In this document: positions 6,978 to 14,163 of the stretch, one piece after another
Layout of the letters: each line of letters begins with the position of its first letter
How positions within the stretch are numbered: the stretch's first letter is position 1
IMG/VR virus record: IMGVR_UViG_3300017708_000944
Location: 1 to 43,504 of that record
From: a virus
Reading direction: 5' to 3' (one strand)
DNA: 43,504 nt
Translations under genes and position numbers: made by a program
The notes under the pieces: model-generated
What the model saw: only the letters and a program-made list of their open reading frames with translations
What the model was told of the DNA's origin: nothing
Database searches by the model: none

Positions 6978-7666
6978 TATCTCATTCCTAACATTTCCTT
7001 CGTCATTATATAGTCACGAAGAAAGTCCGATCTTACTATGTCCTGCCAACCGAAAGTTACCACACTAAAATTCTTCAGTTGTTCCATGACTCGTAAGAAC
7101 CTCTGGATACCATCCCTCTCTGCAGGATCTTTAAAATCCGACTGGAGATAGTCTCCGCTAAATATGACTCTGCAATTGTTACCTACACGTGTGATAACAG
7201 AATCAAGTTCGTGGAAGTTTAAGTTTTGCATTTCATCCACGATTATTATGGCATTGTCAATCGTTAGTCCCCTAATGAAAGACGTTGTCATAAATTGTAT
7301 TTGGTTTGCAGTGACCATCTTATTATAGAATGCGGCCCCTGACACACCAAACAATTCAGAACAAATTGCCTTGTACGGTGTTTCGAACACTTCTTGTTTT
7401 TCTTCAACAGATCCAGGCAGGAAACCCATTTCCCTTGTGGGAACTATTGAACGGACAATGATTACTTTATCAAAAGGTGTATTCTTTTCTAACATAGATT
7501 CTATTGCAAGATACAGTGCAACAAATGTTTTACCTGTACCTGCAGATCCTGTAAGAACTAGGTTATCACCTTCATCCCATGCATCATATGCTTTCTTCTG
7601 ATTTTCTGTTTGAGGTTCAAATTCATACAAATCATCATAGAACGCCTTAGCTCTATTACTACTCAT
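6977..7666 (-). CDS. phoH: PhoH family P-loop ATPase
   Basis: The 229-residue protein shows the PhoH core: Walker A GSAGTGKTFVALYLA (residues 40-54), IIVRSIVPTREMGFLPG, a region ahead of Walker B, and Walker B NAIIIVDEMQN around residues 137-147. Further landmarks are RVGNNCRVIFSGD with the sensor-like GD, then QSD. PhoH-like ATPases are very common in marine phages and are often linked to phosphate stress or RNA metabolism, but the real job in phage is unknown. The start overlaps the upstream small gene by four bases. Confidence 0.93.
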   Translation of the reverse strand: MSSNRAKAFYDDLYEFEPQTENQKKAYDAWDEGDNLVLTGSAGTGKTFVALYLAIESMLEKNTPFDKVIIVRSIVPTREMGFLPGSVEEKQEVFETPYKAICSELFGVSGAAFYNKMVTANQIQFMTTSFIRGLTIDNAIIIVDEMQNLNFHELDSVITRVGNNCRVIFSGDYLQSDFKDPAERDGIQRFLRVMEQLKNFSVVTFGWQDIVRSDFLRDYIMTKEMLGMR

Positions 7667-7899
7667 GTCTTTATTGTATTACCTCTACCAGAGTTATCTT
7701 TAATTCTTCCTAGATGTTCTCTCCAATCAGATCCTGCTCGTGATAGAGTACCTTTTGTATCCGTCACAAACTTTGGTGTACTTAACATCTGAAATAGATC
7801 TGGATCTACATTTAAAGTCTCTTGCAATTCGTTCCAAGACATAGTCACTTCAAACTCTTCACCAGTGGATATTCTTTTTAAATTATAAATCGGCATCAT
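7663..7899 (-). CDS. Conserved small protein upstream of phoH
   Basis: The 77-78 residue protein (MPIYNLKRISTGEEFEVTMS ...) reads like an FmdB-type N-terminus (M-P-I-Y-x-L/F) without the zinc-ribbon cysteines. A conserved-looking SRAGSDWREHLGRIK segment follows near the C-terminus. Two adjacent ATG codons could start it; AGGAG lies four bases before the first and seven before the second. It precedes phoH with an ATGA overlap. Function unknown. Confidence 0.68.
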   Translation of the reverse strand: MMPIYNLKRISTGEEFEVTMSWNELQETLNVDPDLFQMLSTPKFVTDTKGTLSRAGSDWREHLGRIKDNSGRGNTIKT

Positions 7900-7905
7900 T
7901 GTCTC

Positions 7906-8466
7906 CTATGCACATTTATTTATAAACCAACTAGGTTGTTCTCTTTTAGTCCATACCATTTTGAACCTATCCTGTTTTGTGTGATAGTACTCTCGATACG
8001 ACCTGATTGTCTGACCCTCGTGCATACACTGTGGTTCGTGAGTCATTGCAAGCTTGAAGTCTGTCATTGGTACATGTGGAATGTTCTTAGGTGGTTTGAC
8101 CAACCAGTATTTTAGTTTTTCGGTAGTATGGGTTTTACCGTAACGATAAGTATACTCGTCAAGTAAGGCACAAAAGTGATCATAGTGCCAACGATAGTTG
8201 TACACTGATTCCATAGTCCATACTGTGCAAGGATGTCCACGATGTACTGCTTTGTACAGAACCTCTTCCATATGTGGATTCTGTAGTTGGTAGTATTTGA
8301 TGATTGTCTTACCTGATACAGATGGACGTTTAGTTTCTACACCATCGAGTATACGATGTGCAGTAGATAACATCTGTGCAGATTCGACAATCATCTTGAC
8401 AACGTGTTTGTCACATTGTGATTGTGCCGCAATCTTAGGATTGTGATCTAGTATAAAAATGTTCAT
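7906..8466 (-). CDS. Conserved phage protein (MNIFILD...DKHVVKM family)
   Basis: Starting at the ATG at 8464-8466, the protein is 186 residues. A longer frame would begin upstream inside the promoter and is rejected. The N-terminus MNIFILDHNPKIAAQSQCDK then HVVKMIVESAQMLSTAHR is a signature I remember from uncharacterised phage proteins. It is rich in His, Tyr and Trp (NYRWHYDHFCALLDEYTYRY, REQPSWFIN). Several conserved His/Asp/Cys could bind a metal or act in catalysis, but I cannot assign a reaction. It stands alone behind a consensus sigma70 promoter, so it is likely expressed early. Confidence 0.75.
   Translation of the reverse strand: MNIFILDHNPKIAAQSQCDKHVVKMIVESAQMLSTAHRILDGVETKRPSVSGKTIIKYYQLQNPHMEEVLYKAVHRGHPCTVWTMESVYNYRWHYDHFCALLDEYTYRYGKTHTTEKLKYWLVKPPKNIPHVPMTDFKLAMTHEPQCMHEGQTIRSYREYYHTKQDRFKMVWTKREQPSWFINKCA
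7917..7924 (-). promoter_or_regulatory. Possible T4-type late promoter (TATAAATA)
   Basis: Minus-strand TATAAATA inside the 3' end of the gene at 7906-8466, about 20 bases before the start at 7899. It matches the T4 late consensus and could add late transcription of the small gene and phoH. Chance occurrence in A/T-rich DNA is possible. Confidence 0.35.
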
Positions 8467-8497
8467 GGTATTCACTCCCCCCATATAACTTAGCTTT

Positions 8498-8526
8498 ATT
8501 ATACAGGTATTTACATAATATGTCAA
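8498..8526 (-). promoter_or_regulatory. Consensus sigma70 promoter
   Basis: Minus strand TTGACA (8521-8526), 17-base spacer, TATAAT (8498-8503): a perfect match to consensus. It excludes the upstream in-frame start of the next gene and fixes its start at 8466, which has a GGGGGGAG ribosome-binding site. Confidence 0.88.
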
Positions 8527-8537
8527 CAGTTATTTTT

Positions 8538-8696
8538 TTATTTTAAATTAATTTCTCTTATCGTTTTCAATACAAATTCCCTCTTCTTTTGGATCTTCTC
8601 TGCTCTTGTTAGTTGTCCTCTCTTTTCTAGTTTCTTAGCATATACGTCTAGTTCTTCGGAGTCTTTTTTCAAACGTTCTATTTGAGCTACTACCAT
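8538..8696 (-). CDS. Small coiled-coil-like hypothetical protein
   Basis: This 52-residue gene has an ATG at 8694-8696 with AGGAAATACAA just upstream. The product (MVVAQIERLKKDSEELDVYA then KKLEKRGQLTRAEKIQKKRE) is almost all charged helix with heptad-like leucines. It lies directly after a terminator and before the promoter at 8498-8526. Codon pattern and ribosome-binding site suggest it is real. Function unknown. Confidence 0.6.
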   Translation of the reverse strand: MVVAQIERLKKDSEELDVYAKKLEKRGQLTRAEKIQKKREFVLKTIREINLK

Positions 8697-8709
8697 TTGT
8701 ATTTCCTAT

Positions 8710-8741
8710 AAAAAAAGAGCGTACACGAATGTGCACACTCT
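8710..8741 (-). terminator. Rho-independent terminator
   Basis: Minus-strand RNA forms an 11-bp stem, AGAGUGUGCAC with GUGUACGCUCU (G-U pairs included), loop AUUC, followed by seven U. It ends the transcript of the RNase H and downstream genes. Confidence 0.85.
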
Positions 8742-8784
8742 AGTTAGTGTTAAAATTAAAAAGGCGACTATGAATACTTGGATG

Positions 8785-9201
8785 CTAACCTTTAATAAGG
8801 CCAGGGAATGTTTCCTCAACAATTGCTTTCGTCAGTCCTTTCGGCGTTTTCTTATTTACCATATCGATAACGATTTGAGCATCTTGTGGATGTATACCTT
8901 CCAACATCAAGAGATACATTCTCTCTTTTTTAAACTGAGGAGTTTTTGATTCCATACCTTCAACAAAATACTTGAACTTACTATTCTGTCTTCGTAGATC
9001 TGTGGGATGGTTATGTGCCTCTGCAGGAGTGTATGGAGGTTCACCGTCTGGAATAATCCATTTCAAGGATTTGTCCATAGAACCTCTGATAACATCTTTT
9101 AATGCCCAACTCTCATGGGTTTTTAAAATTTTAATCTTATCATTTTTTTTCTTGGTCTTAGCAATCTCTTGCAAAACCTCAAAAATATATTTTGTCTTCA
9201 T
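8785..9201 (-). CDS. Conserved T4-like phage protein of unknown function
   Basis: The 138-residue protein has a pattern I remember from marine T4-like phages next to RNase H: an N-terminal helix (YIFEVLQEIAKTKKKNDKI), SWALKDVIRGSMD around residues 31-43, PDGEPPYTPAEAHNHPTDLR, then MLEGIHPQDAQIVIDMVNKK and a C-terminal KGLTKAIVEETFPGLIK. The family is conserved but uncharacterised. It is translationally coupled to the RNase H gene (ATGA overlap) and followed by a strong terminator, so a replication or recombination role is plausible by position only. Confidence 0.78.
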   Translation of the reverse strand: MKTKYIFEVLQEIAKTKKKNDKIKILKTHESWALKDVIRGSMDKSLKWIIPDGEPPYTPAEAHNHPTDLRRQNSKFKYFVEGMESKTPQFKKERMYLLMLEGIHPQDAQIVIDMVNKKTPKGLTKAIVEETFPGLIKG

Positions 9202-10052
9202 ATTAATTCCTCAACGGATTCAATCATCATTTTCATATTGTTATTTATCAAATAAGGAAGTACTAAACCCTTCTGCGACCATTTATCTTGATCTTTATAT
9301 TGTTGGATTATTTTTTCCTGTATATGATTCGGTGTATATGTTAGATCAATCAACGTGCGATTGCGTTGATAGTTTCTGTACCAATCAGAATATTGATAAC
9401 TTGTATCAGTACCAGATAACTGATCTATCATTGTGTCTTTCTTCTTGCGAGATAGTGGTTTCTGTCTTTCGCCTTCCACGAACACATTATCGTGCGAGAG
9501 TACGTTTGGCACTCCATCTCCTGCGTCACCAGTGAGTATCTTTTCGGTGAGACCTACATGAGGATTTGTTTCTCTATACTCTTTTTTTAGTAGTGGTGAA
9601 TATTGACGAACATTGTTGTACCTCTGTAGTTGTAAGAAGTCTTTGTCTGCAGATACGATCATTACGTTCTCGTACTCACCAAACTCTTGTGTATTCTTAC
9701 ATAGTGTACCGATAATATCATCAGCCTCACACTCATCTAAATGTATTACTTTGTAAGGAAAGTTTTCTCTAATCTCATCACGTACCTTGTTGATGATACG
9801 GAATGCCTCGTTCCAGTCTAGTCCAGACTTGTCACGTGCTTTCTTTCTATTTGCTTTGTATTGTTTGTAGTACTTCTTGCGCCAGTTGTCTTTACCGTCA
9901 CAAGCAATGACTAGTTCACCGAACTCTGCCTTGTACGCATTACGATACATCCGTAAAGAGTTGATGATCATATGTCGAATCATATTCTCATCATTCTCTT
10001 TATTGATTGCAACGTTTGCGGCAGATAGTCCACCATAATCTACAATAATCAT
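9198..10052 (-). CDS. rnh: T4-type RNase H (5'-3' exonuclease/flap nuclease)
   Basis: The 284-residue protein belongs to the FEN/5'-nuclease family that removes RNA primers from Okazaki fragments. Visible features are the N-terminal MIIVDYGGL with the first metal Asp, ELVIACDGKDNWRKKYYKQY around residues 46-65 (Asp plus basic helix), HLDECEADDIIGTL (residues 104-117) with the acidic cluster, VMIVSADKDFLQLQ (second Asp pair) and LTGDAGDGVPNV, the GDxxDGxPN DNA-binding loop. Length matches T4 Rnh (about 305). A sigma70-like promoter is immediately upstream, so expression is early. Confidence 0.92.
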   Translation of the reverse strand: MIIVDYGGLSAANVAINKENDENMIRHMIINSLRMYRNAYKAEFGELVIACDGKDNWRKKYYKQYKANRKKARDKSGLDWNEAFRIINKVRDEIRENFPYKVIHLDECEADDIIGTLCKNTQEFGEYENVMIVSADKDFLQLQRYNNVRQYSPLLKKEYRETNPHVGLTEKILTGDAGDGVPNVLSHDNVFVEGERQKPLSRKKKDTMIDQLSGTDTSYQYSDWYRNYQRNRTLIDLTYTPNHIQEKIIQQYKDQDKWSQKGLVLPYLINNNMKMMIESVEELI

Positions 10053-10077
10053 AATTCACCTTTTAATTGTTTACACA

Positions 10078-10106
10078 ATTGTACCACATTATAATAGGTT
10101 TGTCAA
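10078..10106 (-). promoter_or_regulatory. Sigma70 promoter with inverted repeat around -35
   Basis: Minus strand TTGACA (10101-10106), 17-base spacer, TACAAT (10078-10083). The -35 sits in the loop of ATAGG...CCTAT. It drives rnh; the ribosome-binding site AAGGTG precedes the ATG. Confidence 0.85.
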
Positions 10107-10108
10107 CC

Positions 10109-10195
10109 CTATGGTAAAAAAAGAACTACCACTAATGTTGATACCCAAATCAAAAAGAACACATCTATCCATGATTGAAAAATTAGATCTAACAT
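10109..10195 (-). CDS. Putative 28-residue single-span membrane peptide
   Basis: An ATG overlapping the stop of the nuclease gene (TGATG) opens a 28-codon frame ending just before the promoter. The product MLDLIFQSWIDVFFLIWVST continues VVVLFLP and is nearly one transmembrane helix. Translational coupling supports it, but there is no strong ribosome-binding site and the frame is short. Function unknown. Confidence 0.45.
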   Translation of the reverse strand: MLDLIFQSWIDVFFLIWVSTLVVVLFLP

Positions 10196-10644
10196 CAACC
10201 TGCGGCTTCTTGTACTTCCTTCGAACTTACAACACCTTCGTTCATAAGTTTGTTTCGGTTTGCATAATGACCACGTTCTATGTCTGCTTTATTCTGACCA
10301 AAATACTTTACTGCATGTCCTTCTTCTATTAGGATCTCAGTAAGCATCTTGTCTCCAATGATAAAGTCACCAAGAATACGACCAAACTTACCCTTCATAT
10401 CTTCACCGTCTTTTGCGGCAAATGTCTTGAGTATCATGTCTTTCTTTATCAGTTCTTCTACTCGATCTTTTGCGGCAAGTCCAAAGATCTTTTCTACTTT
10501 ATCTCGTGTTCTAGACTCTGGTGTATCGATTCCCATAACACGTACACGCTCGTTCTTTAACCACACACCAAAACCAAGATCAATGTCAACATCAACCGTG
10601 TCGCCATCGACTACCTTCACAAGTTTTGCTTTGTATTCATACAT
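10195..10644 (-). CDS. Staphylococcal-nuclease-like (SNase/thermonuclease) endonuclease
   Basis: The 149-residue protein has the SNase OB-fold pattern: KVVDGDTVDVDIDLGFG (residues 10-26, catalytic Asp region), RVRVMGIDTPESR (residues 33-45; Arg and Asp of the active site), then FAAKDGEDMKGKFGRILGDF and a C-terminal EILIEEGHAVKYFGQNK. No signal peptide is present, so it acts inside the cell, probably on host or phage DNA/RNA. AAGGAATATCAA precedes the ATG. It overlaps the upstream GIY-YIG gene by eight bases, making a nuclease pair. Confidence 0.88.
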   Translation of the reverse strand: MYEYKAKLVKVVDGDTVDVDIDLGFGVWLKNERVRVMGIDTPESRTRDKVEKIFGLAAKDRVEELIKKDMILKTFAAKDGEDMKGKFGRILGDFIIGDKMLTEILIEEGHAVKYFGQNKADIERGHYANRNKLMNEGVVSSKEVQEAAG

Positions 10645-11047
10645 TTGATATTCCTTTTAAATGTTTACTATGAATCTTCCCACCTATAAACTCATTGTAA
10701 TAATCTTCTCGGAATAATACGTCTCTATCAAATTGTTCTTTCATCTCAAAGTATGTCATTTCGCCTTTTGATTTACATAGTCTTATAATTTCTCTTTTAA
10801 AATCTTCGGCTCTTTCTTCTACTAATATCTTTACTTCTTCACTTGATCCAAAGTAACTTCTCCAATCAGACTCTGTTCTAGTTCTGACTCTTCGTTTTCT
10901 CTTTTTTGTTTTGGGAAGTATCTTTGGTTTCCAGAAGTTCTTTTTACCGATATATTTTCTCCCAGTATTTATATCTGTAATGATGTAGACAAACCCCTGA
11001 AATTCTTCAGGGGTGTCATTAAATTCTTTGTCTTTATAATACCACAT
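10637..11047 (-). CDS. GIY-YIG-type endonuclease (SegE-like)
   Basis: The 136-residue protein carries GFVYIITDINTGRKYIGKKN near residues 18-37, the Y-I ... Y-I-G signature of GIY-YIG nucleases, followed by a very basic block (KTKKRKRRVRTRT) and SDWRSYFGSSEEVK with the family Arg and Tyr. The C-terminal DYYNEFIGGKIHSKHL may hold the acidic metal ligand and a tail. Small stand-alone forms like this occur in T4-like phages, sometimes as homing endonucleases. Neighbouring genes are not interrupted by it. Confidence 0.78.
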   Translation of the reverse strand: MWYYKDKEFNDTPEEFQGFVYIITDINTGRKYIGKKNFWKPKILPKTKKRKRRVRTRTESDWRSYFGSSEEVKILVEERAEDFKREIIRLCKSKGEMTYFEMKEQFDRDVLFREDYYNEFIGGKIHSKHLKGISNV

Positions 11048-11051
11048 ACAC

Positions 11052-11195
11052 TTATGTATCTGATTCAGTAATGTCCTCTATGTCTGAATGTCTATACCCA
11101 CACATTGGACAAAACTTAGGCGCTCCACCATCTTCTACCAATACAATTGTAACGGATTCACATTCTTCACATTCTATTCGATATTCTTTTTCCAC
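11052..11195 (-). CDS. Small zinc-ribbon protein
   Basis: From a GTG at 11193-11195 the frame gives 47 residues (a TTG at 11226-11228 would give 58). It contains IECEECESV and PKFCPMCGYRHSD, two Cys pairs spaced as a zinc ribbon, with an acidic tail. It overlaps the end of the DUF1289-like gene in another frame. Similar tiny zinc-ribbon genes are common in T4-like phages. The start is uncertain; the Cys pattern makes the frame credible. Confidence 0.6.
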   Translation of the reverse strand: MEKEYRIECEECESVTIVLVEDGGAPKFCPMCGYRHSDIEDITESDT

Positions 11196-11391
11196 TGCTT
11201 CTTTTGCCTTTTCTTGTTCCGTACCCAAGTCTTTTCATAATCTTCATTCTTTGATAGTAGTGATATCCACCCCATTCCGAAATCTCTTTTTTAGTTCTGC
11301 CACAACCAACACAAACGTCATTGGACAATCTACAGACAGATCGACATGGGGTGATATAATCAGAAGTCGATTTCACATGCACCACCTGCAC
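11167..11391 (-). CDS. DUF1289-like small cysteine protein
   Basis: The frame of up to 74 residues contains TPCRSVCRLSNDVCVGCGRT then KKEISEWGGYHYYQRMKIM. This is the C-x3-C ... C-x2-C-G-R-T-x-x-E-I-x-x-W pattern of DUF1289, an Fe-S or zinc-binding-looking family of unknown function. The start (ATG 11389-11391 or an internal GTG) overlaps the last 32 bases of the ribonucleotide reductase gene. The C-terminus is very basic (RKGKRSSGKRISNRM). A redox partner for the reductase is possible by position but untested. Confidence 0.68.
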   Translation of the reverse strand: MQVVHVKSTSDYITPCRSVCRLSNDVCVGCGRTKKEISEWGGYHYYQRMKIMKRLGYGTRKGKRSSGKRISNRM

Positions 11392-13576
11392 ATGCGGCAG
11401 CTGCGAGAGTATCTACATCTGTGTATACTTTCTCTGTGAGATCGGTTTCCCATTCTACTTGTTTTAGATTACTTTGTATCTTTTCCCACTTGTGGAGTAG
11501 ATATGCATCTTTTAGACAATACTCAGTTTTCTTCATATCACCGTCAAGATAGTTCTGTGCAAATCTTTCGAACCTACGAACCCAGTCTTTCTTTGCAGAG
11601 TTTTCTGATGACTCTATTGAAAGATCTTCACCCATACCTATTGCGGTAGAACAGGCAGTCCATAGATTGTCATAGACTTTCAGTGCATCAACAACCATAC
11701 CAGATGCAAAGATTGCACCTTGGTCATACTTCGCAACCATTTGTTCTGCGTCTATGACTTGTGTATTAGGTGCTTGGTTATAGTCCTTGTCACCTGTTGG
11801 AGATAGGAATGAAATGCCTGAAAAAGAGTAACGATTTTTATATACGTACTTCTCTACTTCATCCCAATCATCTACTATGATTGTGTTTGATACGTTATGG
11901 TGTATACCTTTATCTGCACATAGGTCTTCGTTTGTACCTGCAACGACCCAGTACTTTTGTGCTTTCTTAACAAGTTCTAGATGTTTTACACCATAGAGAT
12001 CATCTTTGAACATAGAACCCCTCTTAGGTACAATTGGAAAAGACACAACTACATCTGTCCCACCTGCAGACCACACTGATTCTTCGACCATGAATGGATT
12101 GGACTTCGCAATCGCCTGTGTAATCTCAGACTCCTTATTCATCTGTATATTTCGAATGTACATTGGTGAGTGTTCTGCGTGGATGCCAGACGCGGTCTGG
12201 AGTAAAACTGATGCGTTACCAGATGGTTTTACACAAGTAGTACGAGCAGCAGGGTTAATCCCAATAATACTAGCAACTTCTTTATTAACCTTCTTAACAA
12301 TGTTTGCTCCCTTCTTTAGGATCTTTTCATCAAAAAGGATATTAGGATTATTCATCCACCCTGTAATGGACACACCTAATAGTGCTTCACGATCAAATAT
12401 TTTCTTTGATGTATCTGAGATAAATTTGAAATCTGTATATCCTGCTTGCATAGTTCCTAAGATTGCGGCGGCACGACATGCTTGTAGAAAGTGTTCTTCA
12501 CTTGTGCACATACCACCATTGATCTCTGTCAAGTTACAACCTTGCCATCCAGACTTACCTTTGTACTGTGGGAACATTCCTATTTCCACACATGGGTTAG
12601 TCGTATGTTCTTTTGATGTTGTGAAGTAGAAGCCTGGTTCTCCGAATGACTTGACCGATTCCATAATCTTGGCAAATGTTTCTGGAGTTGCTTCGTCTCG
12701 AACAATCACTGCAGAGTTATTAGATCTACCACGTTGTGGGTTGTCCATAAACCAGTTACCAGTTTTTGCAGTCATCATTTCGTCATCCTCTGGAGAGAAC
12801 AAACAGATGGTTGCGGATCTTCGAACACCACCAGATAGAACTGCGTCAGCAGAATGCATACAAACATCATACACTGTAATAGGACGCATGTCAATAGGTT
12901 CTTTTGCATCCATGACTAGACCTTGTAACATGTGTTCGATCTTGTCAAGTGTTCTACGTAAACCTTCAGGGCCTGGTGCTTTGAATCCACCAGATATCTT
13001 TGCACCCTTCGGACGAATCTGAGACAGATCAAAGAATACTCTACGACCTTCATAGTCTGGATGTTTACCACCACCCACAAAATAAGAAGACATCAACACG
13101 TCTAGTGCGGATGCCCAACCCTCAATGGAATCTTCTACGATATAACCTTTTGCTTGTTTCGTTCTCTGTTGTATCTTTGGTAGTTTTGCAACGTGATGGT
13201 TCTGTACGGAAAAACCTGCACCTGCACCACATAGTAGAATATAGAAATACTCTCCAAAGAACTCTGGACGATCTGCATAAGATGATGTACAATTGTACAT
13301 TCTCATTTGGTGTTTCATTAACTGATCACCACCGAACTGCAACGCACGTTGAGCACCTAGTACTCTCTTTTCTTTATAAGCAACTCTTGCTTCTTCGATA
13401 TAACTTTGTAATTTATTTAATTTATTTGAATATGTATTTTCGTGCATTGATAGCACACGATCTACGGCTTCATCCCAAGTTTCATAGTTATTCTCTTCGT
13501 CTTTAAATCTCGAATAACCGTCATAGAACTTTGTCTCAGACAAAAACGCACGTGTGTCTGCAAATCGGTTTTGCAT
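11360..13576 (-). CDS. nrdJ: Class II (B12-dependent) ribonucleotide reductase
   Basis: This 738-residue monomer-type class II reductase makes deoxyribonucleotides using adenosylcobalamin. Visible features are RMYNCTSSYADR (residues 93-104; substrate-site Cys), LCGAGAGFSVQ, SGGVRRSATICLFS, NPCVEIGMFPQ with the active-site N-x-C-x-E, GCNLTEINGG, CVKPSGNASVLL and a C-terminal redox pair in ACAGGACEIDF. No NrdB-like partner is present. The start is fixed by AAGGAA before the ATG at 13574-13576 and by an upstream promoter. It implies the host can supply cobalamin. Codon use and gene order match neighbours. Confidence 0.94.
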   Translation of the reverse strand: MQNRFADTRAFLSETKFYDGYSRFKDEENNYETWDEAVDRVLSMHENTYSNKLNKLQSYIEEARVAYKEKRVLGAQRALQFGGDQLMKHQMRMYNCTSSYADRPEFFGEYFYILLCGAGAGFSVQNHHVAKLPKIQQRTKQAKGYIVEDSIEGWASALDVLMSSYFVGGGKHPDYEGRRVFFDLSQIRPKGAKISGGFKAPGPEGLRRTLDKIEHMLQGLVMDAKEPIDMRPITVYDVCMHSADAVLSGGVRRSATICLFSPEDDEMMTAKTGNWFMDNPQRGRSNNSAVIVRDEATPETFAKIMESVKSFGEPGFYFTTSKEHTTNPCVEIGMFPQYKGKSGWQGCNLTEINGGMCTSEEHFLQACRAAAILGTMQAGYTDFKFISDTSKKIFDREALLGVSITGWMNNPNILFDEKILKKGANIVKKVNKEVASIIGINPAARTTCVKPSGNASVLLQTASGIHAEHSPMYIRNIQMNKESEITQAIAKSNPFMVEESVWSAGGTDVVVSFPIVPKRGSMFKDDLYGVKHLELVKKAQKYWVVAGTNEDLCADKGIHHNVSNTIIVDDWDEVEKYVYKNRYSFSGISFLSPTGDKDYNQAPNTQVIDAEQMVAKYDQGAIFASGMVVDALKVYDNLWTACSTAIGMGEDLSIESSENSAKKDWVRRFERFAQNYLDGDMKKTEYCLKDAYLLHKWEKIQSNLKQVEWETDLTEKVYTDVDTLAAAACAGGACEIDF

Positions 13577-13616
13577 ACTGCGATTCCTTTAGTTGATTGT
13601 TTTTTCAGATGGTGAT

Positions 13617-13645
13617 ATTATATATCATTTTTAGGTTTTTGTAAA
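13617..13645 (-). promoter_or_regulatory. Sigma70-like promoter
   Basis: Minus strand TTTACA (13640-13645), 17-base spacer, TATAAT (13617-13622), about 40 bases before the reductase start. The -35 also overlaps an inverted repeat GGTTT/AAACC. Confidence 0.8.
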
Positions 13646-13663
13646 CCCACAATATGTAGGTTT
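13643..13663 (-). terminator. Hairpin after the holin-like gene, possible terminator
   Basis: Minus-strand RNA can form a 9-bp stem AAACCUACA/UGUGGGUUU with a 3-base loop, just after the stop at 13676. The U tract behind it is only three bases, so termination is uncertain. It abuts the next promoter's -35. Confidence 0.4.
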
Positions 13664-13675
13664 TTTTAAAAAAAA

Positions 13676-14134
13676 TTATCTAGATCGTGCTTTTTCTACC
13701 GCCCTAGATCCAAACCAAAATGATATGATTGCGGCAAAGATTGCCTTTGTATCTTCATCCCACAGTAACTGTATTGCCTGATCAAATGGTGTACCAACTT
13801 CTAGTGCATTCATCAACAATGTAATTTCTATTGCGGCGAATAAACCAAAGAAAGCATACGTGATCACTGGTCTCACAGATTTCTGTAATACAGATGTCCA
13901 TCCAGTTGATTGCATGATTGCAGTGTCGTGTGCGATCAGTCGTGCGTGTTCTTTATCCGCACCCATCTTGTCGTACATCTGCATATCAAAGTCCATGCCT
14001 TGTTGTTTCAACTCTGCCATGGCTTTCATTTTTTCTATCTCGTGTTTACGATCACCCTTTGCCTTAAACACGTCTAGGACTTGTGGAAGTGCAGATCCAC
14101 CAAACCCTATTAAAGATCCTAATAAACTTAACAT
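13676..14134 (-). CDS. Membrane protein, possible 3TM holin-like
   Basis: The 152-residue protein has an N-terminal hydrophobic segment (LLGSLIGFGGSALPQVLDVF), a long charged amphipathic helix (residues 25-80) and two C-terminal membrane segments (ITYAFFGLFAAIEITLLMNA and TKAIFAAIISFWFGSRAVEK). WTSVLQKSVRPVITYAFFG and FWFGSRAVEK resemble what I remember of the GTA-type 3TM holin family, so a holin role is plausible. It is next to the tail-fibre genes rather than to the cell-wall hydrolase at 40.6 kb. Assignment is by resemblance and topology. Confidence 0.62.
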   Translation of the reverse strand: MLSLLGSLIGFGGSALPQVLDVFKAKGDRKHEIEKMKAMAELKQQGMDFDMQMYDKMGADKEHARLIAHDTAIMQSTGWTSVLQKSVRPVITYAFFGLFAAIEITLLMNALEVGTPFDQAIQLLWDEDTKAIFAAIISFWFGSRAVEKARSR

Positions 14135-14163
14135 TCTATTTTCCTTTCATACAGTTTATATAT

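Noticed and set aside
8467-8526. N-terminal extension of the gene at 7906-8466
   Set aside because: The extension would be encoded by the promoter's -10, spacer and leader, so it cannot be in the mRNA made from that promoter.
8972-9535. Plus-strand frame of 187 codons
   Set aside because: It lies antisense to RNase H and its conserved neighbour, is rich in Cys/Ser/Leu as expected of a mirror frame, and has no promoter or ribosome-binding site.
10111-10332. Plus-strand frame starting in the 10.1-kb gap
   Set aside because: Most of it is antisense to the SNase gene; the gap is better explained by the promoter and the coupled 28-codon minus frame.
11052-11391. Frameshifted single gene (DUF1289-like plus zinc ribbon)
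   Set aside because: Both parts look complete in their own frames and short overlapping genes are the rule here; no evidence of a sequencing error or programmed slippage.
12006-12629. Plus-strand frame of 207 codons
   Set aside because: It is antisense to the ribonucleotide reductase, whose protein motifs are unmistakable.
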